Assembly: GCA_003988855.1 (NCBI GenBank)
Contig: QYAI01000219.1
Location: forward strand, 1-40,519
Reading direction: 5' to 3'
Length of the DNA stretch: 40,519 bases
Origin: Arachnopeziza araneosa
Lineage: Eukaryota; Ascomycota; Leotiomycetes; Helotiales; Arachnopezizaceae
The first letter of the stretch is position 1. Each line of letters starts with the position of its first letter. The notes beneath the pieces are model-generated. The model did not search any database, was not told where the DNA came from, and saw only the letters and a list, made by a program, of their open reading frames with translations. The position numbers were made by a program, and so were the translations under genes. This document shows, piece by piece, positions 1-10,104 of the stretch.

Positions 1-215
1 AGACAACGAATCGCTGGTGGGGAAATGCGAGCAATCTGGATAAATTTTTCAAGTACCTCGACGTCGCAGATTTGGCAGGCAGCCCAAAAGTATGGTGGTG
101 CATCGCCCATCGCTTCTTGTAGGCGCTTGAGCAGGTCGATTCGTTCCGGACTCGGTTGGTTGAAGTCCTCCATTGATTCAGGGATGGTATCGACGTTGAG
201 GTTATTGTCTTCCAT
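1..215 (-). CDS. 5' end of an unidentified gene, cut by the window edge
   Basis: An open frame runs leftward from an ATG at 215 to the window edge: 71 codons without a stop, starting MEDNNLNVDTIPESM. The ATG sits in an AACAATGG context, which is a good fungal start. The stretch is acidic and contains AACQICDVEVLEKF. I do not recognise the family and the frame is too short to assign one. It could be a first exon. The only evidence is the open frame, the start context and a plausible amino acid composition. Confidence 0.4.
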   Translation of the reverse strand, partial: MEDNNLNVDTIPESMEDFNQPSPERIDLLKRLQEAMGDAPPYFWAACQICDVEVLEKFIQIARISPPAIRC

Positions 216-334
216 TGTTTCCGAGATGGTGTCGAGGTTGAGTGAAAGTAGGTGAAGAAGGTGAGAGGGGTTGAAAGGGCAAAGCAATGCGCTAGCAGCC
301 GCAGGGCGCGTTTCCTAATGCAGAATCACGTTTT

Positions 335-455
335 CCTCTGGTACGAGAAGTATATGTAGGAAGCTCCAAGCACTTGGTGCTCTTCAGCTTTACCTTCTTG
401 AAATAGCGGATTCATCATTCACGTGTCCTGACCATGCAATCGTAAACCCTTACAG
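335..455 (+). repeat. Dispersed repeat, copy A (partner at 33318-33437)
   Basis: This segment aligns by hand with 33318-33437 in the same orientation at roughly 88 percent identity over about 120 bp. It has a TATA-like element (agtatatgtagg) and a central inverted repeat AGCAC-TTG-GTGCT, and it ends at CCCTTACAG in both copies. The flanks do not match. It may be a piece of an LTR or another mobile element with promoter-like sequence; the element type is not determined. Confidence 0.7.
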
Positions 456-1204
456 AAAAAAAAGACAAAAGTTATTACTAGCAATACAAAAAGATCTTTT
501 TTTGTAAACAAGTAAAAAGAAAAGAAAGAAGAAAAAGAAGAAAAAGAAGAAAAAAACATGTTATAACTAACAATACAACAAGCTTCTTCTTGTAGACAAG
601 TAAATAAATTAACTGCACACAATAACCTTCTTGTTATCAAGTAGTAGAGCTTCTTTTTGCTCTATATGTTGCGAATAGCCTTACTTTTGCACAACTTTAT
701 ATCCAAACAGTAAGGTCTTAGTTTCTAAAATCCTCAACTAATATAATCTTCTTCCAACCCAAACCCAAACTTCATATCCGTCTTGCTCGCGGTACTCTCT
801 AGAAGTTATTCACTGCTTGCTCTACTTCGTCAAGGATTTCTCACGTCAAGCAATCCGGACGGCGTTGCGGTAAGAAATCATATTCCTCACGCTCTGCCTT
901 CTAAGAGCTCGGATGGACTTCCACTGTCATAAGTATCCTCTTTACAGTAGCAGAAGATCGATCCTGTCAGCGTCACGGATAGTCTGCGTGCAAAGATAGT
1001 AGTTATCTTGTCCTCAGAGACTCACCTTTACTTCATATCATGACATGGCCAGAGATGAACCTCTGCACATGAATCCCTTCTTTGCCAGAGTGAGGCTTTA
1101 CAGTCGTCTTACATCCTCTGCATGTTCATCCTCTGCATCATCGTCCTCTGCTCGCTCTTCTCCGTCCTCGATCGTATATCTGCTTTCTTCCTGACATAGC
1201 AAGC

Positions 1205-1290
1205 TCTCACTTCATATTCAGTCTCTCACACCTCATATTCAGTATCTCACCTCATATTCAGCATCTCACACCTCATATGCAGTCTCTCAC
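1205..1290. repeat. Minisatellite, about 4 units of 17-24 bp
   Basis: Four successive variants of a TCTCAC..CTCATATTCAG unit lie in tandem; spacing varies because some copies carry an extra CACA. It is downstream of COX13 and has no coding support. Confidence 0.6.
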
Positions 1291-1454
1291 AAGAAAGCAA
1301 GTCCTAGACCCAAATTCATACATATTCACATCATCGGATGAGGAACGAGGAATGGTTGACGTCGCTTTCGGATTCGAGGGAAATGTGCATCTTGACTTGA
1401 CTCGAGGGAAATGTATATCTTGGCTTGACTTCGACCGCAAACTCTCCTTTATCT

Positions 1455-1570
1455 TCAGATACCTCCCAAGCATCTCCCACTCATTGTATCAATCTCCCAA
1501 CCTATTCATCTTCAGACCACTCCCAAGCATCTCCCTCACTGTATCTATCTCCCAACCTATTCATCTTTCT
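1455..1570. repeat. Two-copy tandem repeat of about 57 bp
   Basis: Two adjacent segments share the order CTCCCAAGCATCTCCC, then TGTAT, then ATCTCCCAACCTATTCATC, with small indels. The region lies just 3' of COX13. Likely non-coding. Confidence 0.6.
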
Positions 1571-1640
1571 TGTGGTAGTTGACCTTTTCGTTCCAGCTAC
1601 ATTATGTCAGTTGCCGTCTTATATCTCAATCGTTGAGCTC

Positions 1641-2220
1641 TTACAACAGTGTCTAAGAATTGTTAGCATAAGTTTCGGATTTGAACATAGTGTCCTCCTC
1701 ACCTTATCTCCATCACCCCAATAGTAGTTTTTGGTTCGGATATTCTGATAAGGATATTCAGTCCGTTCCTCCAAAGCTGGCAGATGGGACCAATGGATCC
1801 AATGTTCATTCCATAAGACGTAGGCATTGGCACCAGAGATCAAGAGAGCAGGAATCACAGCACTATCAATTCCTTGTTAGCATTATCATCCTCAACATCC
1901 TCATCCTATCACCCTCATCCTATCATCCTCATCTACCAATCCTCATCCACCATCCTCATCCTCAACATCATCACTTCTGGTTGTCTTACTAGATTGACAA
2001 TTTTCGCCACAAGTCTAGAATGGTCAGATCGTCTCAATTATCTGCACGAGTACTCACCACTGGTACCAGCTGCATGATCTTTCACGGCCTTTCTCTCACG
2101 ATTGAAAGCATTGTTTTCGACTTGGAAAGCTTCAGTGTTGGCGAAGCGTCGTTGAAGAGTGCGAATTGTGGGTGAGCGTACGAATTGGAGAGTACGTTGC
2201 ATTGTTCTTTGTGGAAGCAT
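1641..2220 (-). CDS. COX13: Cytochrome c oxidase subunit 6A (COX13)
   Basis: Nuclear-encoded inner-membrane subunit of respiratory complex IV. My model is complement(join(1641..1652,1703..1862,1990..2014,2058..2220)), 119 residues. The N-terminus (MLPQRTMQRTL...) is a basic, Arg-rich mitochondrial presequence. A 25-nt exon supplies LWRKLSIY, followed by a membrane segment (VIPALLISGANAYVLW) and the family signature EERTEYPYQNIRTKNY and WGDGDK. Phases close at every junction; intron 1 has a CTGAC branch site. The last exon codes only TLL before the stop, so the tail is shorter than the WN..-type ending common in the family. Intron 2 carries CCTCATCC repeats. It is divergent from APN2. The alternative is no last intron, giving an unrelated tail. 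Confidence 0.9.
1875..1975. repeat. CCTCATCC-type microsatellite inside COX13 intron 2
   Basis: Repeated CCTCATCC/CATCCTCAT units fill the 127-nt intron between the second and third COX13 exons. Because it is intronic it does not alter the protein. Confidence 0.7.
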
Positions 2221-2539
2221 GTTGTGTTGTTGTTGTTGTGGTGATGTTGTGGTGATGGTGATGTTGTGGTGGTGGTGATGTTGTGGTGGTTCGATGATGT
2301 TTGACGTCGGAGCCTGAGGCCAAATATCTCACGTGACTGAGAGTGATATTCGCGAAGAAGCATGAACATCCACCAGGAAACGCGTCAAGAGCATGACATC
2401 CACCAAGACGACGCAACAGAAGCCATTCGGAGTTTGGAATTTCTCAGAGACGACAAATTAGAAGCCATTCCGAGTTATTTCTGATTTGAACTGTAGGACG
2501 AGAGTAGATGCGCCAAGAGGTTTCCGCATCACCAGCATC
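2221..2539. promoter_or_regulatory. Shared COX13/APN2 promoter region with trinucleotide-rich tract
   Basis: This is the interval between the divergent starts of COX13 and APN2. Next to the COX13 start (2221-2293) it contains a TGTTG/GGTGATG repetitive tract, read as CAACA/CACCA on the COX13 strand, probably its 5' leader. The Thr/His-rich ORFs predicted across the tract are artefacts of this repeat. Confidence 0.5.
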
Positions 2540-5072
2540 ATGGAGGGACGAGGTCTAAGGATTACCACTTGGAACGGTACTCTCAACATCTCCTTCTCCA
2601 AACTAGCTGACAAAGATAGTGAACGGAATCAGGTCAGTGACTTGCAGATGCTTCATAGAAGTGGTGAGCTGAGCATCACTAGGAATCCTTTTGGATATCA
2701 ACCATGGAGGCAAGACCGAACATTTGCTGTGAGATGGTCAAGCATTTTATGGGAAGAACTCATGATGAGAATAGGCAATGTTTAAGATTCTTGAAGCAGA
2801 TATTGTGGTGATGCAAGAGATCAAGATACAACGAAAGGATTTGAAGGATGATATGGTGCTAGTACCTGGGTGGGATGTGTTTTTTAGTTTCCCGAGATAC
2901 AAGAAGGGTATGAATCAGTTCATTTGACAAGATGCAGAGTTATTGACAAAGTCAGGTTATTCAGGAGTTGCAATCTATACTCGAAATTCGGTGGCTGCTC
3001 CTATTAGGGCAGAGGAAGGTATCACAGGTATTCTTATGCCACCAAATTCAACTACGAGTTTTTTGCATCTTCCTGAAGACCAGCAGATCGGCGGCTATCC
3101 CACTGCTCGTCAACTTGCCGATTCATCGGTTGATGCGGCCACCCTCGACTCAGAAGGACGATGTGTGATACTTGAGTTTCCCGCTTTTGTTTTGATAGGA
3201 ACATATTGTCCTGCAAACCGCGAGACGAGAGAAGAGTTTAGGATTGGCTTCTTACTTGCTGTTGATGCTCGGATTCGAAATCTTGTTGCTATGGGGAAGA
3301 GGGTGATTTGGACTGGGGATTTGAATATTATTCGGGATGGGATTGATACGGCCAGAGTCGAAGAGCAGCTAAAGAAGCAGGGGATTACCATGGAGGAGTT
3401 CCTCTCTACACCGGCAAGACGGATGTTTAACCAGCTGTTAATTGATGGGAAGCATGAACCAGATCAAGGGAGATCGATCATGTGGGATCTATGTCGGTGT
3501 TTCCATCCAACTCGAAAAGGCATGTTCACTTGTTGGGAACAAAAAATCAATGCTCGACCAGGAAACTTTGGTTCTAGGATTGATTATGTTCTTTCCAGCA
3601 TGAAGGATTGGTTCTGTGATAGCAATATCCAAGAAGGTTTGATGGGTTCTGATCATTGTCCTGTCTATGCGGTGTTGAAGCAGAGGGTGGAAATTGCGGG
3701 TCAAGAGATTGATATTAGGGATGTTATGAGTTTAGGGATGTTTAAGGGTGGGATTCGACAAAGAGAGTGGTCTGTAAAGGATCTTCTTCCTATGTCAGCT
3801 AGATTGATTCCGGAATTTGACAGGCGGAGGAGTATAAAGGATATGTTTAAGCCAAGGGGACAGAAGGCAGGAAGCTCTAAGGATATGTTTAAGCCAAAGG
3901 GAGGACATGATGAATCAATGGCAGGAAGCTCTACAAGACAGAACGAATCAATAGCAGGAAGCTCTACAAGACAGAACGAATCAATAGCAGGAAGCTCTAC
4001 AGGACAAAACGAATCAATGGCAGGAAGCTCTACAAGACAGAATAAACCAATGGCAGGAAGCTCTACGAGACAGGAATCAATAGCAAAGGGAGACTCTACA
4101 AGACATGACGAATCGATGGCAAAGAGAAGCTCTACAAGACAAAACGAATCAATTGCAAAGGGCTCTACAGGACAAAACGAATCAATGGCAGAAGACTCTA
4201 CAGGACAAAACGAATCAATTATAAAGGGCTCTACAGGACAGAATTCTGGACTCACGTTAGTTGGCGAAAGCTCTACAGATCAGAATGCAATCAGCCAAGA
4301 TGCACTTGAGAATGCAGCTGCTGATCACCCATTTTTCCAAACAAACAACGACCTAACCAGTTCCATGTCTCCTATGTCTCGTCCAGCAAAGCCGTTGGAG
4401 TCTTCGAATGCAATCAACGATGCACTCGATACAGCAGATCAACTATCTTTCCAAACAAACAACGACCCAACTAGTTCCATCTCTCCCATGTCAAGTCCAG
4501 CAAAGTCATTGAAGCGGTCAGAGAGATCCATTCCTGTACCAAGTAGGCCGCAGAAACGAGGGAAGGCTTCAACACCAAAGTCAACTAATGCTAAAGGACA
4601 AGTAGGACAAGCAGGACAAGCAGGACAAGCAGGACAAGCAGGACAAGCAGGACAACCAAGACAACCAAGACAAGCAGGACAACCTAAAGGACAAAGCAGT
4701 CTTATGGGGTTCTTCAAGCCCAAGACGCCTCAATCAGACAGTCAAGGAGACAGTCAAGAAGATCAACCTTGGACGGATCCTGCTTCTAATCCCTCCACGC
4801 CCGCAGCTCTCCATCTCGACGCCTCAGATCAAGACATCATCGATCCTATTGTGTCAAAGGAAAGCTGGGGAAAGCTGCTAGGTAAGCGGCTGGCTCCTAG
4901 ATGTGAGCATGATGAACCGTGTATCAGCCTTCTCACCAAGAAGCCTGGGGTCAACTGTGGGAGATCTTTCTACATCTGCCCGCGCCCTATTGGACCTACG
5001 GGACAAAAGGAGAAGAATACGCAGTGGCGTTGTGGGACATTTATCTGGAGTAGTGATTGGATGGGAGATTGA
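2540..5072 (+). CDS. APN2: DNA-(apurinic or apyrimidinic site) endonuclease 2 (APN2)
   Basis: Base-excision-repair nuclease of the exonuclease III (EEP) family. Model join(2540..2576,2620..2632,2683..2728,2775..2907,2956..5072), 781 residues. The start MEGRGLRITTWN leads into the family's NVNGIRNPFGYQPW, rebuilt only if a 13-nt exon is included. Catalytic-domain motifs include VVMQE, TGDLNI, GSRIDYVL and GSDHCPV. A PCNA-binding (PIP-type) motif QSSLMGFF lies near residue 656. A C-terminal GRF-type zinc finger (about 726-778) shows CEHDEP, NCGRSFYIC and WRCGTF. The protein is longer than usual because a repetitive linker (about 368-511, SSTRQNES-like units) and a GQA run (about 624-655) expand the region between catalytic domain and PIP box. 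A same-frame ATG at 2486 is an alternative start. Confidence 0.92.
3830..4265 (+). repeat. In-frame coding repeats in APN2 linker
   Basis: About a dozen variants of a unit reading GSSTRQNESIA or GSTGQNESMA follow two copies of KDMFKP(R/K)G. Units range from about 27 to 36 nt and all keep the frame. A separate GGACAAGCA run (about 4598-4690) encodes GQA repeats. Confidence 0.85.
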
Positions 5073-5690
5073 TGTCATCCTTTTGCAGCGTGCTGAATCC
5101 GACTAAGTCTCAGTGCTATTCATCTCTGCTACTACAAGTCTCAGCGCTATTCATCTCTGCTCTAATCTGTAGCTCTTCTCAGCTTTCTTACTGCTTACGA
5201 GAGCTTCAACTCTTACGTCTAATCACAAATGTATAATATGACTATTACTGTCTATAGGTTGTAACGGCACGAACACGAATATGGCTAGTCAAGAGGCATA
5301 TAAGAGTGCGTTAATAGTCTAAGTACATTCGGTTCATAGGCTAGCTACGAAGAAAAAAAAGAATATAAAGAAAGAAAAACTACATAAGTAAAGTGTGCAT
5401 TATGTACAGCAGACTTCTCTCTAGCCCTAGTCCGAATAGACTCTGAATGTGCCCCTTATTCTCCACACTTCGGAAATGAAGTCCTGTCGCCCGTGCCGTC
5501 CACACATGACATTTAGTTCACGTGATATCCTACTCATCACAACTAATTAGAAAGCAGAATTTCTTGCAATGTTATTATAAAGCAAGATTAGATGGCCTTA
5601 CAGCAAAAAATATCAAGTCTAGGTAGAGAGCTAGTAGCCTATAGCCGACTAATAGTGCCAAGCCTCTGATGAGCCGATCATTACTTGAAA
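5073..5690. other. Intergenic, no gene seen
   Basis: APN2 3' flank. It begins with a two-copy repeat of about 36 bp (CAAGTCTCAG..GCTATTCATCTCTGCT, about 5105-5165). The rest is AT-rich sequence with many stops, possibly degraded transposon sequence continuous with the remnant downstream. Confidence 0.5.
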
Positions 5691-6136
5691 ATAGTAATAA
5701 CTCTGAAGAGCAAGCTCTGAAACGTAAGGCAGAGGATCCTATACCTGACTAGAATGCTAGCTGGTCATATTTTGATGTGGCGACTCTTAAAAAGCTTGAG
5801 GATGTTAGACAAGAGATCCTTCAAGTGTCCTAATTAGGACAAGCTTCTATTCTAACAGCTAGACTACTTTTCAGGAAGGTATCTAGGGCCTGGGATAAAC
5901 GAGACTTTGTTATTGCACAGCGTGAGCGTCGAATCAAGTAATTAGAAGCAAGAGTTATGCAAATAGAACTTAGAAAAAGAAGAAAGGTAAAGGCTAGCCC
6001 TAATTCCAAGTTTGTGAATATTGAGGCTATTAAAAGAGCTTAAATAGAAGCTAGGGATCGTGAAATTAAAGAGAAAGACTCTGATAAGGCTAGTCAACTT
6101 GCCTCTACATTATCTCATATTACAATTGAAGAATAA
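5690..6136 (+). mobile_element. Fot1/pogo-like transposase remnant (C-terminal part)
   Basis: One forward frame reads EEQALKRKAEDPIPD*NASW, then LEDVRQEILQVS*LGQAS, RAWDKRDFVIAQRERRIK and ASPNSKFVNIEAIKRA. This charged, coiled-coil-like profile resembles the C-terminal region of fungal Tc1/mariner (Fot1/pogo) transposases, where such debris is common. The frame is broken by TAG/TAA codons at positions that could each have been CAG/CAA (Gln), which fits C-to-T mutation by RIP. The catalytic DDE part and terminal repeats are not visible, so this is a fragment. Family assignment is from general resemblance only. Confidence 0.55.
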
Positions 6137-6198
6137 AATACTGATAATTTATTTGATGGGGGTGGTGGTGGTCCAAGCGGGGTGCCAGCTTCAGGGGG

Positions 6199-7946
6199 GT
6201 GCCAGCTACTAGGGGGTCCGACTTATACGGAAACAACAGTATCGCGAAGTCAGTTTCCATGAGCAGAGGATTTCATACTGGCCCAGGTGCGACATCTCTC
6301 TGGAAAACTCTGTCTACAACAGCAGCATCTGGAGCGGTTCCCGGGCTGAGAACAAACCATTCAGACGAAGCTATGCTGTTGTTGGTACTTCTGTGTTTCC
6401 TCGCAAGCTCTGAGGTTCCTCTGGATCTCCTCTCCCGTGGAGCTAGCCCTCGACGACGTTGGAATGTGCACGGTGAGATTGAAGAGAAAGATGCACTTCA
6501 TATTGGCCTTTCTTCTGCATTGGTTGACTTGCTCTCAAGTATTGCCAAACTGAACAACGCTTTGGGCGAACTTGTGTCACTGTCGGCCATTTCAAAGAAT
6601 TCCGACCAGACTTACACGGTGAATCGAGCCGTTCAAGCTCGCGTTTCTGACAGCCTACCCCCCGAACTCCACTCTTTTTGGAGACTACAAGCTCCAGTCG
6701 TTGCGTATCGTTCGATTCCATGGAAGTGTCTCGAGCTTAGGTGAGGATTAAGCTCCTGCTGTTGTCATAGGTGCTGATCTGTTCTAGACCCTTTGGTGTG
6801 AGAGAATTGTTTATTCCGCACCTTCGGCACACCCTGGAGGGGGTTCGAAATCATGACGGTATCCAGCAGCTGGCAGCAAACACCAAGATCGATCTCATTC
6901 TCACCCTTGTTGAGGCATCTAGGTTCCCTAATACGGAGTGGAAACGATTCGCGGTGGATCAAGCGAAAGAGGCCATGGGAGGTCTGAATAACGAGTATCT
7001 TCGATCCTATATTGCTCAGAGAGAATGCCTTCTGTACCAGATTACCGGGGATTTGGATCAGGCTGCTTATGCTCTTGGGAATACCTCAGGTCAAGGTCAA
7101 CTCCAAGTTGGTGCAGACAACAAGATGCATGCTGGATTTGGACAAACGATCATTCAGCGTGCGTTAAACCACATCCAAGTTGAGGAGCCCGCGACGGCAA
7201 CAAAAGTATTGGATGCTTGGCAACCGCTCTGTGAAGTACCTTCTCTAATTGAAGAGATTGTACTGTTTCGCAAACACATCATTCTTGGCAAGATTTCACG
7301 GTTTCAAGGCAATTTCAGAGAATCATTAGCGCATCTCGAGAAGTTAAAAAATACTGCAGACCAGCGCAAAGATCTCTTCTTCGACGAAGACCGTTCTGAT
7401 CTTGTGCAGAACCTCGCCGACACACTACAAGAGCTCGATGACACTGTCAACGCCGAACACTACCTTCGCACAGAAATCGCACGCGGAGGTCAGGATCGTA
7501 CTTCTGCCGGGCGCCTTTTGAAATTGGCTTTAGCAGAATCTCTATTTGCTCAGGGACGACATGATCAGGCAGACACCCTCTGCTCAGAAATCCAAACTTT
7601 CCCAAGTCCCTCAAAGATGGAAAAACTGCGCTTATCTGTTGTACGAGCAAAGTTATGTCATGTCAACTCTGACTGGGAGGGAGCGTTTCGTCATTAGACA
7701 GACGCAATGTTAGCCGTTGGCCGATTCACTATGACAAACGGTCATACGACACGTATAATTCTCCTTTCCATCTGCGATATCTTACGGCACCAGAAACGGC
7801 ATGAGTTAGAGCTCAAGTCTCGTGATCAATTCGCTGTGCTGGAAAAATTGGCTGGGTCAGCGGGGCCGATGTATTGGATTGCGGGTTTACGGCATTGGTT
7901 GGATTACTTGCAGTCGACTGACAGATCTCGACGTTATCGCATATAA
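6199..7946 (+). pseudogene. NLR-type protein, C-terminal part (winged-helix/TPR region), broken
   Basis: Forward frames give a continuous protein resembling the post-NB-ARC and TPR region of fungal STAND/NLR proteins: LLLVLLCFLASSEVPLDLL, LPPELHSFWRLQA, then helical repeats. An intron at about 6739-6788 (GTGAGG..GTTCTAG) joins LELR to PFGVRELFIPHLR in phase. At 7695-7697 a TAG interrupts FRH*TDAM and the same frame continues to 7946; TGG-to-TAG would be a RIP-type change. No NB-ARC P-loop is found upstream; instead the transposase remnant ends about 60 bp before. The gene therefore appears 5'-truncated as well as stopped. A still-expressed short protein cannot be excluded. Confidence 0.6.
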
Positions 7947-8460
7947 TACTACTCCAATACAGGCTTCATTTATGCATGCAGGAAGAATGCAAGCGAAAAA
8001 ATAGGATGTAGTGTTTATTATTATGTTCTGGCATTGGTTAAGATTCGTGTGCCAATAACAATTTAATGATCTGAAATCAATTGATGCAGAGAAGTATACG
8101 AGAGACTGGTCCATAGATTGTTATAACTTCGAGGGGACGGAACTCAAATCAGTAGCCATTCTCCAAAGTCTTGAGCTAATAATGAATCCGTGAGAATGGT
8201 CACGTGGACTAAAGAGCCATTTGCAAATGTTATACATTCACATTACACCTAGACACTATTTCTACCATACCATCAAATGGCTCAATTAACTTCTTGATTT
8301 GTTCAACTATGCTACCCTCACATATCATTTCACCAATTTCCAAATAAGGATACCATCGTGTGTCACTTACAGCACATGGATCATGCAATAAGAAAGTGCT
8401 GCCAGGTGTGGATCCTTCGATCTCAAGACCCATAAAGCCATGGATAATGTACCATTTCAC
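7947..8460. other. Intergenic, no gene supported
   Basis: A 76-codon ORF on the minus strand (8230-8460) has no motif I recognise. It could be debris from the kinase fragment beside it, but I cannot show this. Confidence 0.4.
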
Positions 8461-8462
8461 TA

Positions 8463-9640
8463 GCTGACTTTCTCTTCCTCGGGTCGAGGACCAAAAGCCC
8501 TCTCAAAAATGCAGTTAAGAGTTTAAGCTCCTCGTAAGTCATATCCCCTCCTAGAAAGTCATAGTCTGCTGTTAGGTTCTCTTTAAGGGATCTTAAGCCT
8601 TCGTATATCTCCTTGGGGGTTCCTAGTGTAAGGGTTAGATTCTAAATGAGAATAACAGGCTGGTTGTAAATTAGTAGAAGCGCAATACGGACCATTAGGA
8701 TTCAAAAACTCCTCGGGATTGAATTGAGACTGCCAGCACTGAGGTAGTTCTCCAATCGCGTTTATTATCTCCCACATCAGAGTCTTTGGAGATAAATTAT
8801 TAAAGGCCGGCTTGCCGACGAAGAACTCATAGAACTAAATTTCAGTGTTAGGCATCTGATAGTGAGGTTTATTATACGAGGATAGCATATACCAAGCAGT
8901 CGAGCGCCCATAGATCGATTCGGTAATCCCGACTGAGAGAGTTGGTTGAGACAAGCAATTCGGGGGCCTTGATATTGTCTGGAGTAATAATGCGGCCTGG
9001 TTTCCGATCAAAGAAGAATGCTAGGCATTTATTAGTAATATAATAAATACCACTTGCATTTGAGAAGGCTCAAGAAGTTCAGTGAAATGTACGCACCTTG
9101 GCCGAGATCAATGATCTTAATACTATCTCCCGCTTGAGTAAAGGGGCTTGGTCTTACTGTATACCTAGGTACTGAAGGTAGAAGAGCTTTACCGTCTCTC
9201 CTCTTCACAGTTAAGAGATATGGTGGATCAAGGTGGCTCATTATTTGGGCTTCGCTGAGATTATTCATGTCTGATGCCGTAAAGCAAATATTGCCAATAT
9301 GGAGATCTGCCAGTTCAAGCGTTAGGGGAAATCTAGAATAGAGATAAACCTGAAACCAAAGGAAAAGAGTGGGATTCGATTACCTATTACTCTTCATGAC
9401 TCATTTCAGCGAGCTCAATCTTGACGAGTAAAGGTTGGCAATAATGCGAACATGGATCGTCAGAGGCTATGTATTTACTGGCAGGTGCTTGAGCCTTACC
9501 TAGATTGATAACACTATACTCACAATCTCATCCTACCCACGAAATGCCTTGCTGGTTGACCACGTCCAGATAGAGCCTCCTCCCTTCGAGAAGCCCAGCT
9601 TGGAGATGTGGCTAGACCTGTGCTATATATCCTCTGAATT
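8463..9640 (-). pseudogene. SRPK-like fungal protein kinase, degraded
   Basis: The C-lobe of a serine/threonine kinase is readable on the minus strand: catalytic-loop-like ADLHIGNI, the magnesium-loop region SIKIIDLGQ, activation/APE region NIKAPELLVS, DYRIDLWALDCLVY, then MWEIINAIGELPQCW and GLLVLDPRKRKS near the end. Two introns with good branch sites (after DLGQ and after VYAIL) restore phase. The N-lobe is poorly preserved: LGF followed by GGGSIWTW suggests the glycine loop near 9580, but stops intervene. A further break lies near 8620-8650, where TLGTPKEIYEG is only readable in another frame. The fold resembles the fungal SRPK-like kinases often duplicated in accessory regions. Most likely a pseudogene. 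Confidence 0.6.
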
Positions 9641-10104
9641 CACAAGCACGCTCTGAATCCTATAGTCGGAGCCTACAATCTCCATAATTTCTGCACGATG
9701 AACTTAGGTATGGATGACGACCCTATTGTTGAAATATCCCCTCCTAGAAATGCCTACATTGCAAGATACGGTTGTCACATCTCCTACTGTGAGAGTGATG
9801 TACATGGTTGCGAGTAGTGAATTTATTACGCTAGCTTTCCAACGGGACGCGATACGACAAGGCAATTCTCCGTGCTACGGGGTGGATTTGAGTTGAGATT
9901 TTCAGTAATTTCAAATGCACCTGTGCATTGAAGTTTGATTTAATCAACTAAAAGCAAGACGCTGGAAAGAGGTAACAAAGGCCGACGATTCCACAGTCTG
10001 ACGAGTCAGAAGCTAATTGAGAGTAATGCCAAAGAAGAAGAAGAAATGCAAGCACGAGAGGCAAAGTACCTGCTTATTGAACATGTATCCAAAATTCGTG
10101 CTAT
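9641..10104. other. Intergenic, nothing recognised
   Basis: No conserved frame was seen on either strand. The region separates the kinase remnant from the 3' end of the aldo-keto reductase, where cluster-like intact genes begin. Confidence 0.5.

Larger units (their letters stand above)
216..1640. other. Intergenic stretch with low-complexity and short tandem repeats
   Basis: No gene is supported here. It holds the upstream region of the leftward partial gene, one copy of a dispersed repeat (335-455), an A-rich purine tract (about 455-560), CCTCTGC-type repetition near 1110-1160, a short minisatellite (1205-1290) and a two-copy repeat (about 1455-1570). The short ORFs across it are low-complexity and show no known motif. 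Confidence 0.6.

Noticed and set aside
419..640. Phe/Ser-rich minus-strand ORF
   Set aside because: Low-complexity A-rich sequence read in antisense; no conserved motif.
2082..2416. Thr/His-rich minus-strand ORFs
   Set aside because: They are translations of the CAACA/CACCA repeat in the COX13 leader, in frames other than COX13.
5073..10104. A MAT1-1 or MAT1-2 gene next to APN2
   Set aside because: No alpha-box or HMG-box-like frame was found on either strand; the interval holds transposase, NLR and kinase remnants.
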